Source: Scandinavium sp036271055 (GTDB lineage Bacteria > Pseudomonadota > Gammaproteobacteria > Enterobacterales > Enterobacteriaceae). Taken from it: a stretch of DNA of 64,000 bases. The position numbers and the translations under genes are program-made. Each line of letters begins with the position of its first letter. Position 1 is the stretch's first letter. Where the stretch lies: NCBI RefSeq assembly GCF_036271055.1, contig NZ_DATBBJ010000074.1, positions 1-64,000 of the forward strand, in the 5' to 3' direction. Of the stretch, positions 1 to 8,188 are shown in pieces. The notes beneath the pieces are model-generated. The model worked only from the letters and a program-made list of their open reading frames with translations. It searched no databases and had not been told where the DNA came from.

Positions 1-1
1 C

Positions 2-337
2 CAGGCGCCAGCCTGGTGCATCAAGATTCATGACGGTCCGCCGGTTAACCGGCACCGTCCGTCTGTGGATGTGCTGTTTCATTCGGTGGCGAAACATGCG
101 GGGCGCAACGCCGTTGGGGTGATCCTGACGGGGATGGGCAACGACGGTGCCGCCGGAATGCTCGCCATGCACCAGGCCGGAGCCTGGACCATTGCGCAGA
201 ATGAAGCAAGTTGTGTGGTGTTCGGCATGCCGCGTGAGGCCATCAATATGGGTGGCGTCAGCGAAGTGGTCGATCTCAGCCAGGTAAGCCAGCAAATGCT
301 GGCGAAAATCAGTGCCGGACAGGCAATACGTATTTAA
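2..337 (+). CDS. cheB: Chemotaxis response regulator methylesterase CheB (C-terminal part)
   Basis: Only the last 111 codons are present; the reading frame is open to the left edge, so the gene begins outside the window. The visible part is the end of the CheB methylesterase domain, which removes methyl groups (and deamidates Gln) from chemoreceptors at the inner membrane. The GMGNDG motif carries the Asp of the Ser-His-Asp catalytic triad. The receiver domain and the catalytic Ser and His would lie to the left. It stops 15 bases before cheY and belongs to the same operon. Confidence 0.95.
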   Translation, partial: QAPAWCIKIHDGPPVNRHRPSVDVLFHSVAKHAGRNAVGVILTGMGNDGAAGMLAMHQAGAWTIAQNEASCVVFGMPREAINMGGVSEVVDLSQVSQQMLAKISAGQAIRI

Positions 338-352
338 GAGGAGTGAAGGTAA

Positions 353-742
353 ATGGCGGATAAAGAGCTTAAGTTTCTGGTTGTGGATGACTTTTCCACC
401 ATGCGTCGCATTGTGCGTAACCTGTTAAAAGAGCTGGGATTCAACAACGTTGAAGAAGCGGAAGACGGCGTGGATGCGCTGAACAAGTTACAGGCGGGCG
501 GTTATGGTTTCGTGATTTCAGACTGGAACATGCCGAACATGGATGGGCTGGACCTGCTGAAAACCATCCGTGCCGATGGCGCGATGGCGGCGATGCCCGT
601 GCTGATGGTGACGGCGGAAGCCAAGAAAGAGAACATTATTGCCGCTGCACAGGCCGGGGCGAGTGGGTATGTCGTAAAACCATTTACGGCAGCGATCCTC
701 GAGGAGAAGTTGAACAAAATCTTCGAAAAGCTCGGCATGTGA
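353..742 (+). CDS. cheY: Chemotaxis response regulator CheY
   Basis: A 129-residue single-domain receiver protein, the same length as E. coli CheY and nearly identical to it. CheA phosphorylates it and CheY-P binds FliM at the flagellar switch to cause clockwise rotation. The acidic pocket Asp12/Asp13, the phospho-acceptor Asp57 (in SDWNMP) and the conserved Thr, Tyr and Lys (VKPF) of the activation relay are all visible. A Shine-Dalgarno AGGAG lies just upstream of the ATG. It sits between cheB and cheZ, in the usual che operon order. Confidence 0.98.
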   Translation: MADKELKFLVVDDFSTMRRIVRNLLKELGFNNVEEAEDGVDALNKLQAGGYGFVISDWNMPNMDGLDLLKTIRADGAMAAMPVLMVTAEAKKENIIAAAQAGASGYVVKPFTAAILEEKLNKIFEKLGM

Positions 743-752
743 GGCAAATAAA

Positions 753-1397
753 ATGACTCAACTCCCTGTAAAACCGACTGACGAGCACTCAGCGGGCGAT
801 ATCATCGCCCGGATTGGCAGCCTGACGCGGATGCTGCGCGATAGCCTGCGTGAACTCGGCCTGGATCAAGCCATTGCCGAGGCTGCGGAAGCAATTCCGG
901 ATGCCCGTGATCGCCTTGACTATGTGGTGCAGATGACCGCGCAGGCGGCAGAACGTGCGCTGAACTGCGTCGAATTGTCACAACCGCATCAAAATCAGAT
1001 GGAAAAAGAAGCGAAAGCGCTTTCTGGCCGCTGGGATGAATGGTTTGAAAATCCTATCGAACTGAGTGATGCGCGTGAACTGGTCAATGACACTCGCGGT
1101 TATCTGGCGGATGTGCCTAAACACACCAGTTTCACCAATGCCCAGTTGCTGGAAATCATGATGGCTCAGGATTTCCAGGATCTGACCGGGCAGGTGATTA
1201 AGCGGATGATGGACGTGGTTCAGGAAATCGAACGCCAACTGTTGATGGTGCTGCTGGAGAATATTCCGGATCCGTCCACGCGGCAGAAGCGTGAAACCGA
1301 AAGTCTGCTTAATGGCCCACAGATGGATACCAACAAAGCGGGTGTTGTTGCAAGCCAGGATCAGGTTGATGACCTGCTGGATAGCTTAGGTTTCTGA
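753..1397 (+). CDS. cheZ: CheY-P phosphatase CheZ
   Basis: A 214-residue, mostly helical protein matching E. coli CheZ in length. It accelerates dephosphorylation of CheY-P. The DFQDLTGQ segment near residue 143 contains the Gln that is inserted into the CheY active site in the known structure. The C-terminal tail, ending in DDLLDSLGF, is the CheY-binding amphipathic helix. It starts 10 bases after cheY and is the last gene of the che operon; a hairpin terminator follows at once. Confidence 0.97.
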   Translation: MTQLPVKPTDEHSAGDIIARIGSLTRMLRDSLRELGLDQAIAEAAEAIPDARDRLDYVVQMTAQAAERALNCVELSQPHQNQMEKEAKALSGRWDEWFENPIELSDARELVNDTRGYLADVPKHTSFTNAQLLEIMMAQDFQDLTGQVIKRMMDVVQEIERQLLMVLLENIPDPSTRQKRETESLLNGPQMDTNKAGVVASQDQVDDLLDSLGF

Positions 1398-1406
1398 CTT
1401 TCTCTA

Positions 1407-1448
1407 CGATTTCTCAGGTCGCTATGCCTGAGAAATCGCTTTCCTTTC
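1407..1448. terminator. Bidirectional terminator between cheZ and the fimbrial adhesin gene
   Basis: A perfect 12-bp stem (CGATTTCTCAGG at 1407-1418 pairing with 1427-1438) with an 8-base loop is followed by a T-rich tract on the plus side. It separates two convergent genes, so it probably ends the che transcript and may also help end the fimbrial one. Confidence 0.8.
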
Positions 1449-1457
1449 ATAAGCGCA

Positions 1458-2615
1458 TTAGCGCAAATCCATTTTGACGGTTACGTTGCCTTCAAACTTA
1501 CCAGGTTCGGGCTTGCTGGTGGTGGTGCTAACAGGGGCCGCTTTCAGACGGATGCTGCCGTTGCCGTCATCGTCCAATGGCACGGAGAAGTCAGCCGTTC
1601 CATCCAATACCACACTGTTGTGATTTTCATCAAACAGCCGCACGCCAATATCGTCCCTGTCGAGCATTTTGGCGATATAACGATTGTCGGCATCGCTGAT
1701 GCCCTGATCTGCGCTGAGTGATAGCCTGATTTTACTGCTGTTGGGTACGGCAGGATCGGTGCAATGGTAGCTGATATCAACGTTCTTTAGGGTATAGCCG
1801 CTTGGCGGTAAACCTTTAGCCAAAAACTGAGAACTGACGATATTTCCTAATTCGACTTCAATGGTACTTCCTGCATTTATGACGCAACTGAGTGGCGCTG
1901 TGAGGGAACCAGACAGCGAAATCGTGGAAACAGGGGAAGCATTCGTAGCGTCACAGCCAGCGCCTGACCCAAATGAAAGACAGGCAAAGTTCTGGACGAC
2001 AGGGGTTAAGGGGATGATCTCTTCACCGAGAATCGGCTTTTTGATGTACATCTTCATTACGATGACGTTCCAGCGAAACTGACGTTTTGTTGAGACCCCA
2101 CCGGTAGGGCGAGTGCTATCGCTACATACGCTGGTTGAGTCCTCAGTAGATTTAATAGATTCTGTCGTACTGGCTCTGTTTGAGGGGCTGGTAGGGTATT
2201 GATTAATTTTAAGTTCAGACAGGCCACTCCCATCTGGGGAATTGATGGCATCAGAATAACCGGAAACATCAATATCAATTCTGTCAGTTAAATAACCATA
2301 ACCATTCACGCCCGCCGAAAGTGGGCTACCAGCGGCGGAGAGTTCAAGGATTGGCGTATTCGACTTCAGACTCTCAGGACACTGGCAGTTTGCTTCTATT
2401 GTCGTTAGCTCTCCGACCAGATGCTCATGATGATCGACGGTGCCAGCAACGATATTTTCACTAGCAGGGAGCTCATAGTTATAGTTGATGCTGTAAGGCA
2501 TTGGGCCCGCAAAGCAATTTTGCAGAACCGTTGCGGCAGCCATTGCTTGTGTTCCCGATAAAAAAAGGGCAGCCGTAATAATGAGGGGGAGAACGAACTT
2601 ATTTTGCATGAGCAT
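1458..2615 (-). CDS. Fimbrial tip adhesin (two-domain, pilin-like C-terminus)
   Basis: A 385-residue secreted protein, last gene of a pilin-chaperone-usher-adhesin operon. It has a Sec signal peptide (hydrophobic residues 8-24, cleavage near AMA-A). About 200 residues of poorly conserved sequence with several Cys follow, probably the receptor-binding domain. From about residue 225 there is a pilin-type domain with a Cys pair (PLSCVI and YHC) and a typical beta-strand C-terminus ending KMDLR. This two-part layout is that of tip adhesins. The start overlaps the usher stop by 17 bases; a second in-frame ATG two codons later is equally possible. The ligand cannot be told from sequence, and I do not recognise a named fimbrial type. 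Confidence 0.8.
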   Translation of the reverse strand: MLMQNKFVLPLIITAALFLSGTQAMAAATVLQNCFAGPMPYSINYNYELPASENIVAGTVDHHEHLVGELTTIEANCQCPESLKSNTPILELSAAGSPLSAGVNGYGYLTDRIDIDVSGYSDAINSPDGSGLSELKINQYPTSPSNRASTTESIKSTEDSTSVCSDSTRPTGGVSTKRQFRWNVIVMKMYIKKPILGEEIIPLTPVVQNFACLSFGSGAGCDATNASPVSTISLSGSLTAPLSCVINAGSTIEVELGNIVSSQFLAKGLPPSGYTLKNVDISYHCTDPAVPNSSKIRLSLSADQGISDADNRYIAKMLDRDDIGVRLFDENHNSVVLDGTADFSVPLDDDGNGSIRLKAAPVSTTTSKPEPGKFEGNVTVKMDLR

Positions 2616-5169
2616 TCACCTGTTGGCAGAGCGCATTGACTGTACGGATGCCGGTTGGATTGGCTGGATTTTGTGTGCTATCAATAGTGATCTGTGTCGC
2701 GCATTGCTGATCGGGCATTTTTCCCCACGTGACTGTGACCACGGTATTTTCACTGATGCCTGACAGGTAAAGCGTGCTGGTGTCATCGACTATCCCGCTT
2801 ACACCCTGTTCGTCAGCAGAGGCAATGGCACCAAAGGGCACGGTGCGGCCTCCTGGACGGGAAAGTTTTACTAAGGCGCGATAGCCAACGTGTGCCTCAA
2901 GGCTGGCAGCAACCGCAGCGCTGCGGCTGGGAATCGTCGTGATGGTGGTGGCTGCAGTATCGACATCGTCCGGCAGGCTGGTGGTGTCGACACGGATATT
3001 GTTAATCTGATACGGACTGAGCGAGGGAATAATCGCGTTGCCGAATGTGTCAGTTGTGATACCCCTCTCATTCTGGAAACGGATACCCGAAGCATTCCCG
3101 GTACTAACGATCGCAAAGGTATCACCCAGAGGTTGCGAGAGTGTTACACCATGCGGATGAGCGACAATAGCGCCGTTTGCCCCATAGCTTAATTGTTGCG
3201 AGTTATCCGAGGAGTAGTAATAACCTGCGTTCAGATTGGCGTATTGAGAACGGTAGGTGCTGTATACGCTGCTATTACTTTCACCATCATGATTACTACG
3301 GCTTTGTTGTAATGAATAGCTGAGCCTCTGATCGTCGAGAAGGGTTCCGCTGAAGCCGACATTTTGATGCGTATCGCCTTGCTTACTGCTGCTGATATTG
3401 TAGCTGGCCCAGCTATTGGGGAGCCATCGACTCAGTGGGACGCTAAAGCCGAAGGAGAGCATCTGATCGGTGGCGCTATCATCCATTTTGTTATATGTGT
3501 ACGTCAGATGAAAACTCATACCGTAAAACATTCGATTGATGCCTGCCGACAGGCTGCGTTCTTTTTGGTTTGTATCCCAGTAATCTTGCTGATAACCATT
3601 CAGGTAAAGGCTGCTGTCGAGTACGTTCTGACTGATGCTGACCTGAATGCGGTTGTGCTTGTTGTAACGGAACTGCCAGTCATTTTCTTCGGCATCATAT
3701 TTTTGGTTGGCATCCGCGAAGCTGTAATACCCCTGGGTCGAATAGCGGTAGCCTGCGAGCGTAAAGTTGGTATCGGTTGTATCGATTTTACCCGTATACA
3801 GTAAGCGCAAGGATTGCCCGGTACTGCTTTCATCGTTATCGAGATGCGTCTGTGCAAGGGTAATGTCGGTGGACAGGGAGCCTAACGATCCAAGTGCTAC
3901 ACCAGTACCTGCATTCGCCGCAAGATAATCTTCCGAGGCTGTGATGCCACCATACAGTGTCGAGGTATTATTCAGTCCATAGATGACACTGCCCTGAGCA
4001 AACAGAGGTTCATTGGCATCTGTTCCTCCTTCAGCACGATAGCGGGCAACCGTGGCTTCGTATTTTGTGTGCCCGGGGCGCTGCATGACGGCAAGGCTAG
4101 AGTAAGGTTGGACAAACTGATGTTCAGTTCCATCGGCTTCTTTTACTGTTATCGTTAAATCGCCACTGTTAGTGGTCGAATAGAGATCTTTAATTTCAAA
4201 AGCCCCCGGCGCGACGTTGGCTTGATAAATAAGGTACCCGTTTTGTCGGACTGATACTTCGGCGTTACTTGCGGCAATACCTCGGATAACAGGAGCAAAG
4301 CCACGTTGGCTATAGGGCAGCATATCCTCGTCAGTGGCGATATCGATTCCCTTGTACTGAACGCTGTCAAAAACATCCCCCCGGGTACTGCTTTCGCCAG
4401 CCACAAACTGCGCTCGCAGGTCGTCGATGTCATGTTCAACAGAAGTATTAATGGTTTGCCAGGTATTCGTCTCTTGGGAGTGACTCCATGTTGAGTAATT
4501 ACGTAAACGCCAGCCTCCCAGGTTTACGCCGCTGCGCAGGTTAAGATATTGATTATTTTGCGTACTGTCATCGCCGCCCGTTTGCTGTGAAGCGGAAAAG
4601 GAATAATCGGCGAAGGCAGTGGTAACACCATCGTCCCAACGTGAAGGATCGATATAGTCGCGACCTTCATTGCTGAGAGCCGCCTGCGGCATGCTGATGT
4701 GCAGCGTCATGCTGTTAAAATCAAAACTGGCTGAAGCGGCAGGAATAAAGTCCCCTAACGGTGCTGCTAAGGGTTTATTACCGGGCTGTTGGGACAGTTC
4801 AGGAAACGCTTCAACACGGATCCCCCATTTTCTTAACTGGTCTGGTGTCAGTTGCGGGGTTAAGGCTCCATCTTTGCTATTGATATAGGTGATGGATGTC
4901 TCTTCAAGCCGCTCCTCATTCAACATAATGACCGAAGCGTAAGCACCGGGTAGCTGTGCATTGTTTTTTGAAAACAACGACAGATCGACATCTGGCTGCG
5001 ATTGGGCTTCACCTTCAAGTGAAGAAGGGGAAAAATAATAATCGCGCGCACGCGCATCGGCTGCGGTCATGAGTAATATTACGCCGACAGAATAGGCGAG
5101 AGGACAAAGTCGTTTATGCGCGCGGACCAAAAGGTAGAGGTGTGTGTACGTCGTCATACTGTTCATCAC
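2599..5169 (-). CDS. Fimbrial outer-membrane usher (FimD/PapC family)
   Basis: An 856-residue usher of normal family length, forming the outer-membrane pore through which chaperone-bound subunits are assembled into a fimbria. After a long charged n-region and signal peptide (cleavage near residue 43, ARA-RDYYF) come the N-terminal subunit-binding domain, the 24-strand barrel region with its plug, and a C-terminal domain with two Cys near the end. The start is uncertain: GTG at 5169, ATG at 5166 or ATG at 5157. The first lies one base after the chaperone stop, so translation is probably coupled. It overlaps the adhesin start downstream. Confidence 0.95.
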   Translation of the reverse strand: MMNSMTTYTHLYLLVRAHKRLCPLAYSVGVILLMTAADARARDYYFSPSSLEGEAQSQPDVDLSLFSKNNAQLPGAYASVIMLNEERLEETSITYINSKDGALTPQLTPDQLRKWGIRVEAFPELSQQPGNKPLAAPLGDFIPAASASFDFNSMTLHISMPQAALSNEGRDYIDPSRWDDGVTTAFADYSFSASQQTGGDDSTQNNQYLNLRSGVNLGGWRLRNYSTWSHSQETNTWQTINTSVEHDIDDLRAQFVAGESSTRGDVFDSVQYKGIDIATDEDMLPYSQRGFAPVIRGIAASNAEVSVRQNGYLIYQANVAPGAFEIKDLYSTTNSGDLTITVKEADGTEHQFVQPYSSLAVMQRPGHTKYEATVARYRAEGGTDANEPLFAQGSVIYGLNNTSTLYGGITASEDYLAANAGTGVALGSLGSLSTDITLAQTHLDNDESSTGQSLRLLYTGKIDTTDTNFTLAGYRYSTQGYYSFADANQKYDAEENDWQFRYNKHNRIQVSISQNVLDSSLYLNGYQQDYWDTNQKERSLSAGINRMFYGMSFHLTYTYNKMDDSATDQMLSFGFSVPLSRWLPNSWASYNISSSKQGDTHQNVGFSGTLLDDQRLSYSLQQSRSNHDGESNSSVYSTYRSQYANLNAGYYYSSDNSQQLSYGANGAIVAHPHGVTLSQPLGDTFAIVSTGNASGIRFQNERGITTDTFGNAIIPSLSPYQINNIRVDTTSLPDDVDTAATTITTIPSRSAAVAASLEAHVGYRALVKLSRPGGRTVPFGAIASADEQGVSGIVDDTSTLYLSGISENTVVTVTWGKMPDQQCATQITIDSTQNPANPTGIRTVNALCQQVNAHAK

Positions 5170-5170
5170 G

Positions 5171-5863
5171 TTAGTTCAACGCTGCGGTAAATTTATCACT
5201 AGCGTTACCGTAATCGGTGATACAGCGCCAATTCACGTTTCGTCCACTGGCAGCGGGTGGCAACACCGCATTGACACTGCTTTTTGGGGCGACCAAATCA
5301 GCCTCTTTTACTACAATACCGTCCAGTTGCAATCTATCAAAGACGCTGTAGTACTCTCCGTCATTGATAATTTTCAACGTCGGACCCTGGCGGCTAAAGC
5401 GCAGGTTTTTGCAATTCTCAATAGACGTTCCTTTCAGGCCTTTTGGGCGCCAGAAAAGCTTCATACGAGTTTTATAGATTAAGCGCAGTACATTTTTGTT
5501 ATCGTCGTCTTTAGCGACAGCTGGAATAGTGCGCACGTTAATCCAGAACAGCGACTCTCTGTCGTTGGGAATTGAGGCGCCGGACCAGGTAATGCGAAGG
5601 CTTTGTTCTTTCTGCGGGTCGAGGCGAAAAAGAGGGGGCGTAACGACAAACGGTCCACGGGTTTTACCATCGCCAGTATCTGTCCACGACTGAATCAACC
5701 ATGGTAGCTCTTTTTCCTTGTTGATAAGAGGGAGAGCCACTTCTTTTTTGCTGGCTTCGTATATAATGCGTGTCCTGCCTACCTGAATACCTGCAGCATG
5801 ACTGGCTGAAATAAAAAGCAGCACAACAGAGAGTGTCGCTGGCATAAAAATACGCATTGTCAT
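5171..5863 (-). CDS. Periplasmic fimbrial chaperone (PapD family)
   Basis: A 230-residue PapD-like chaperone with a cleavable signal peptide (about residues 1-23, SHA-AGIQ). It binds pilin subunits in the periplasm by donor-strand complementation. Family features are visible: the early GRTRIIYE strand with the subunit-anchoring Arg, the alternating hydrophobic G1-strand region, the FWINVRTIPA motif, and the Lys in the LIYKTRMKLFWRP segment. The short F1-G1 region suggests the FGS class. It lies 127 bases downstream of the pilin gene and directly upstream of the usher gene. Confidence 0.95.
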   Translation of the reverse strand: MTMRIFMPATLSVVLLFISASHAAGIQVGRTRIIYEASKKEVALPLINKEKELPWLIQSWTDTGDGKTRGPFVVTPPLFRLDPQKEQSLRITWSGASIPNDRESLFWINVRTIPAVAKDDDNKNVLRLIYKTRMKLFWRPKGLKGTSIENCKNLRFSRQGPTLKIINDGEYYSVFDRLQLDGIVVKEADLVAPKSSVNAVLPPAASGRNVNWRCITDYGNASDKFTAALN

Positions 5864-5943
5864 TTTCTCCCTTTATGAATAAATTCTGAAATATTCGTAA
5901 GCGCAATATCCCAGGTGATTTTCTGAGGTACTGCGCTTAAATA

Positions 5944-5962
5944 ATCGCTGCCATATAGCGAT
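5944..5962 (-). other. Possible weak attenuating hairpin between pilin and chaperone genes
   Basis: ATCGCT at 5944-5949 can pair with AGCGAT at 5957-5962 around a 7-base loop in the 127-base gap after the pilin gene. In fimbrial operons a partial stop here commonly makes pilin more abundant than usher. The stem is short and has no T-run, so this is only a candidate. Confidence 0.3.
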
Positions 5963-5990
5963 AATATATACATGACAGTGATGTGAAGGG

Positions 5991-6572
5991 TTAGCGATAG
6001 AGGATATTCACCGTCATATCGGCATCAGCCGGGCCTGCTTTGACATCGGTGGCAAAAGACTTATATCGGGCATTGAAAGAGGTCTCAATAATATCGTCAG
6101 CGACGCTCGGGAGATCGATATGAACCTGACCATCTGCACCGTCAAAGGTCAGTAGGCTCTTGCTATCGTCCTTCGGACTCACTGCAATGCCAACGCCGGT
6201 AGCAGCAGGATCACCTTCAGTGGTTATCTGGCTGACGTCAAGAAGGGTGTTAGAACCCGTCAGCGACGTTGCCCCTGTAAAAGTCAACTGCACTTGAGCC
6301 AGACCGTCACTGGCAACCGGGCAACTGGCGAGTTTGATTGTAAAGGGAACGAGGTCAGATTCGTCACCTACTTTGGCGAAAAGGGAGGTTGGATATGTCC
6401 CCAGAGGTACGGTACTGTCAGTCCCATCATCACCTTCAATCACGCAGCTAGGCTCAATAATTTCGCCCGTAAAATGAATCACCCCGGCATTTTCTTCTGC
6501 GGCATAACTATAAATAGAGGTAACGGTTAAGAGAGTCGCTAATATTAGCGATGGTTTGAATTTTACGTTCAT
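5991..6572 (-). CDS. Major fimbrial subunit (type 1-like pilin)
   Basis: A 193-residue pilin with a Sec signal peptide (cleavage near SYA-AEEN). The mature protein starts with the variable N-terminal extension used as donor strand, followed by the pilin fold with the conserved Cys pair (PSCVI and ASCPV) and the penultimate-Tyr C-terminus (NILYR). It is first in the minus-strand fimbrial operon and is preceded by a good Shine-Dalgarno (AAGGA, 7 bases from the ATG). Most of the mature sequence is rich in acidic residues. Being the only small pilin in the operon, it is probably the shaft subunit. Confidence 0.92.
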   Translation of the reverse strand: MNVKFKPSLILATLLTVTSIYSYAAEENAGVIHFTGEIIEPSCVIEGDDGTDSTVPLGTYPTSLFAKVGDESDLVPFTIKLASCPVASDGLAQVQLTFTGATSLTGSNTLLDVSQITTEGDPAATGVGIAVSPKDDSKSLLTFDGADGQVHIDLPSVADDIIETSFNARYKSFATDVKAGPADADMTVNILYR

Positions 6573-7033
6573 AGAGATTCCTTCTTCTAAGAAGATTTGA
6601 AATGGTTAACCCAGCGATAGCTGCGCCTACTATAACATTAATAATTCTGATGCCATAAGTAGGATAATATCAAAATGATATTTTAGGAATGTTTTTAGAG
6701 TATGCCTTTAGATTGGGTGTAATTGATCAAAAAAAGATCTAAATAATATCATTAACGAATGATAGTGATTTGAAGTATATATTTTACATGCGAATTTAGG
6801 GCTAAAATAGCTGGCTTATCACGTTGCAAAATAAATGTAACATCCCTTTTTATTTGGTAAGGACTGTTTTTTTAATTTCGAATTTATGACAAGTGCGGAA
6901 TCGGAGCTTCTGCTGCAAGTTTCAGTCAGGCGCAAACAGCCTAAAAAGCTACATTTCACTGGGCTTTTCCACCCATTGCCACAGATAGGCTCTGGCAAAA
7001 TAGTCATCATTAGAAGTGACGCGAGCATGTAAC
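6573..7033. other. AT-rich divergent region between fimbrial operon and flhB
   Basis: About 460 bases without a convincing gene, clearly more AT-rich than the flagellar genes on the right. It must hold the promoters for the minus-strand fimbrial operon and the plus-strand flhBAE operon. Two Dam sites (GATC at 6725-6728 and 6736-6739) lie 11 bases apart in an A-tract about 155-165 bases upstream of the pilin start. I could not identify a FlhDC site or a clear -10/-35 pair. Confidence 0.5.
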
Positions 7034-8188
7034 GTGGCAGACGAGAGCGAAAGCGACGACAAAACAGAAGCCCCCACACCCCAAAAACTTGAAAAAGCAC
7101 GTGAAGAAGGCCAGATCCCGCGATCGCGCGAACTGACATCATTGCTGATTTTACTGGTAGGGGTTTGCGTCATTTGGCTAGGTGGTGAATCGCTGGCGCG
7201 TCGACTGGCGGGCCTGTTGTCGTCCGGATTACATTTCGACCACAGTATCGTCAACGATCCCAATCTTATTCTCGGGCAAATCATTTTACTGCTAAAGCAA
7301 GCGATGCTGGCATTGATGCCGCTGATTGTTGGCGTGGTGGTGATGGCGATCCTGGGCCCTGTGATGCTGGGCGGTCTTGTGTTTAGCCCGAAATCGCTGG
7401 CGTTCAAATTCGATAAGCTCAACCCGCTACCGGGCATTGCAAAAATGTTTTCTGCGCAATCCGCCGCGGAATTGCTGAAAGCTATCCTGAAATCGGTGCT
7501 GGTGGGGTGTGTCGCCGGATTTTTTGTCTGGATGCATTGGCCGGACATGATGCGCCTTATCAGCGAATCGCCCATGACCGCAATGGGTAACGCCCTCAAT
7601 ATGGTGGGGCTATGTGCTTTGCTGGTAGCGCTGGGCGTAATCCCAATGGTCGGTTTCGACGTCTTCTTCCAGATTTACAGTCATATCAAAAAATTGCGTA
7701 TGTCCCGCCAGGATATCCGTGATGAGTTCAAACAGAGCGAAGGCGACCCGCACGTGAAAGGGCGCATTCGCCAAATGCAGCGTGCAGCGGCGCGTCGTCG
7801 CATGATGGGCGATGTGCCGAAAGCAGACGTCATTGTGACGAACCCGACTCACTATGCGGTCGCGCTGAAGTATGAAGAAGACAAAATGAGCGCGCCAAAA
7901 GTGGTGGCGAAAGGTGCGGGTCTGATTGCACTGAAAATCCGTGAGCTGGGTGAGGAAAACCGCATTCCTGTCTTACAGGCTCCGCCACTGGCCCGTGCGC
8001 TCTATCGCCATGCCGAAATTGGTCAACAAATCCCTGGCACGCTCTACGCCGCCGTGGCTGAAGTGTTGGCCTGGGTCTGGCAGCTTAAACGCTGGCGTCT
8101 GGCAGGCGGCACACCGCCGAAAAAACCTGATAATTTACCGGTGCCTGAAGCACTGGATTTTCTGAACGAGAATGACACTGATGGCTAA
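7034..8188 (+). CDS. flhB: Flagellar type III export switch protein FlhB
   Basis: With the GTG start at 7034 the protein has 384 residues, close to Salmonella FlhB; an upstream GTG at 7016 would add six residues with no family support. It is an inner-membrane part of the flagellar export gate that switches substrate from rod/hook to filament proteins. An N-terminal charged region is followed by four membrane segments (roughly residues 30-210), a linker and the cytoplasmic domain with the self-cleaving NPTH motif (Asn270). It is first in flhBAE and overlaps flhA by 8 bases. Confidence 0.96.
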   Translation: MADESESDDKTEAPTPQKLEKAREEGQIPRSRELTSLLILLVGVCVIWLGGESLARRLAGLLSSGLHFDHSIVNDPNLILGQIILLLKQAMLALMPLIVGVVVMAILGPVMLGGLVFSPKSLAFKFDKLNPLPGIAKMFSAQSAAELLKAILKSVLVGCVAGFFVWMHWPDMMRLISESPMTAMGNALNMVGLCALLVALGVIPMVGFDVFFQIYSHIKKLRMSRQDIRDEFKQSEGDPHVKGRIRQMQRAAARRRMMGDVPKADVIVTNPTHYAVALKYEEDKMSAPKVVAKGAGLIALKIRELGEENRIPVLQAPPLARALYRHAEIGQQIPGTLYAAVAEVLAWVWQLKRWRLAGGTPPKKPDNLPVPEALDFLNENDTDG

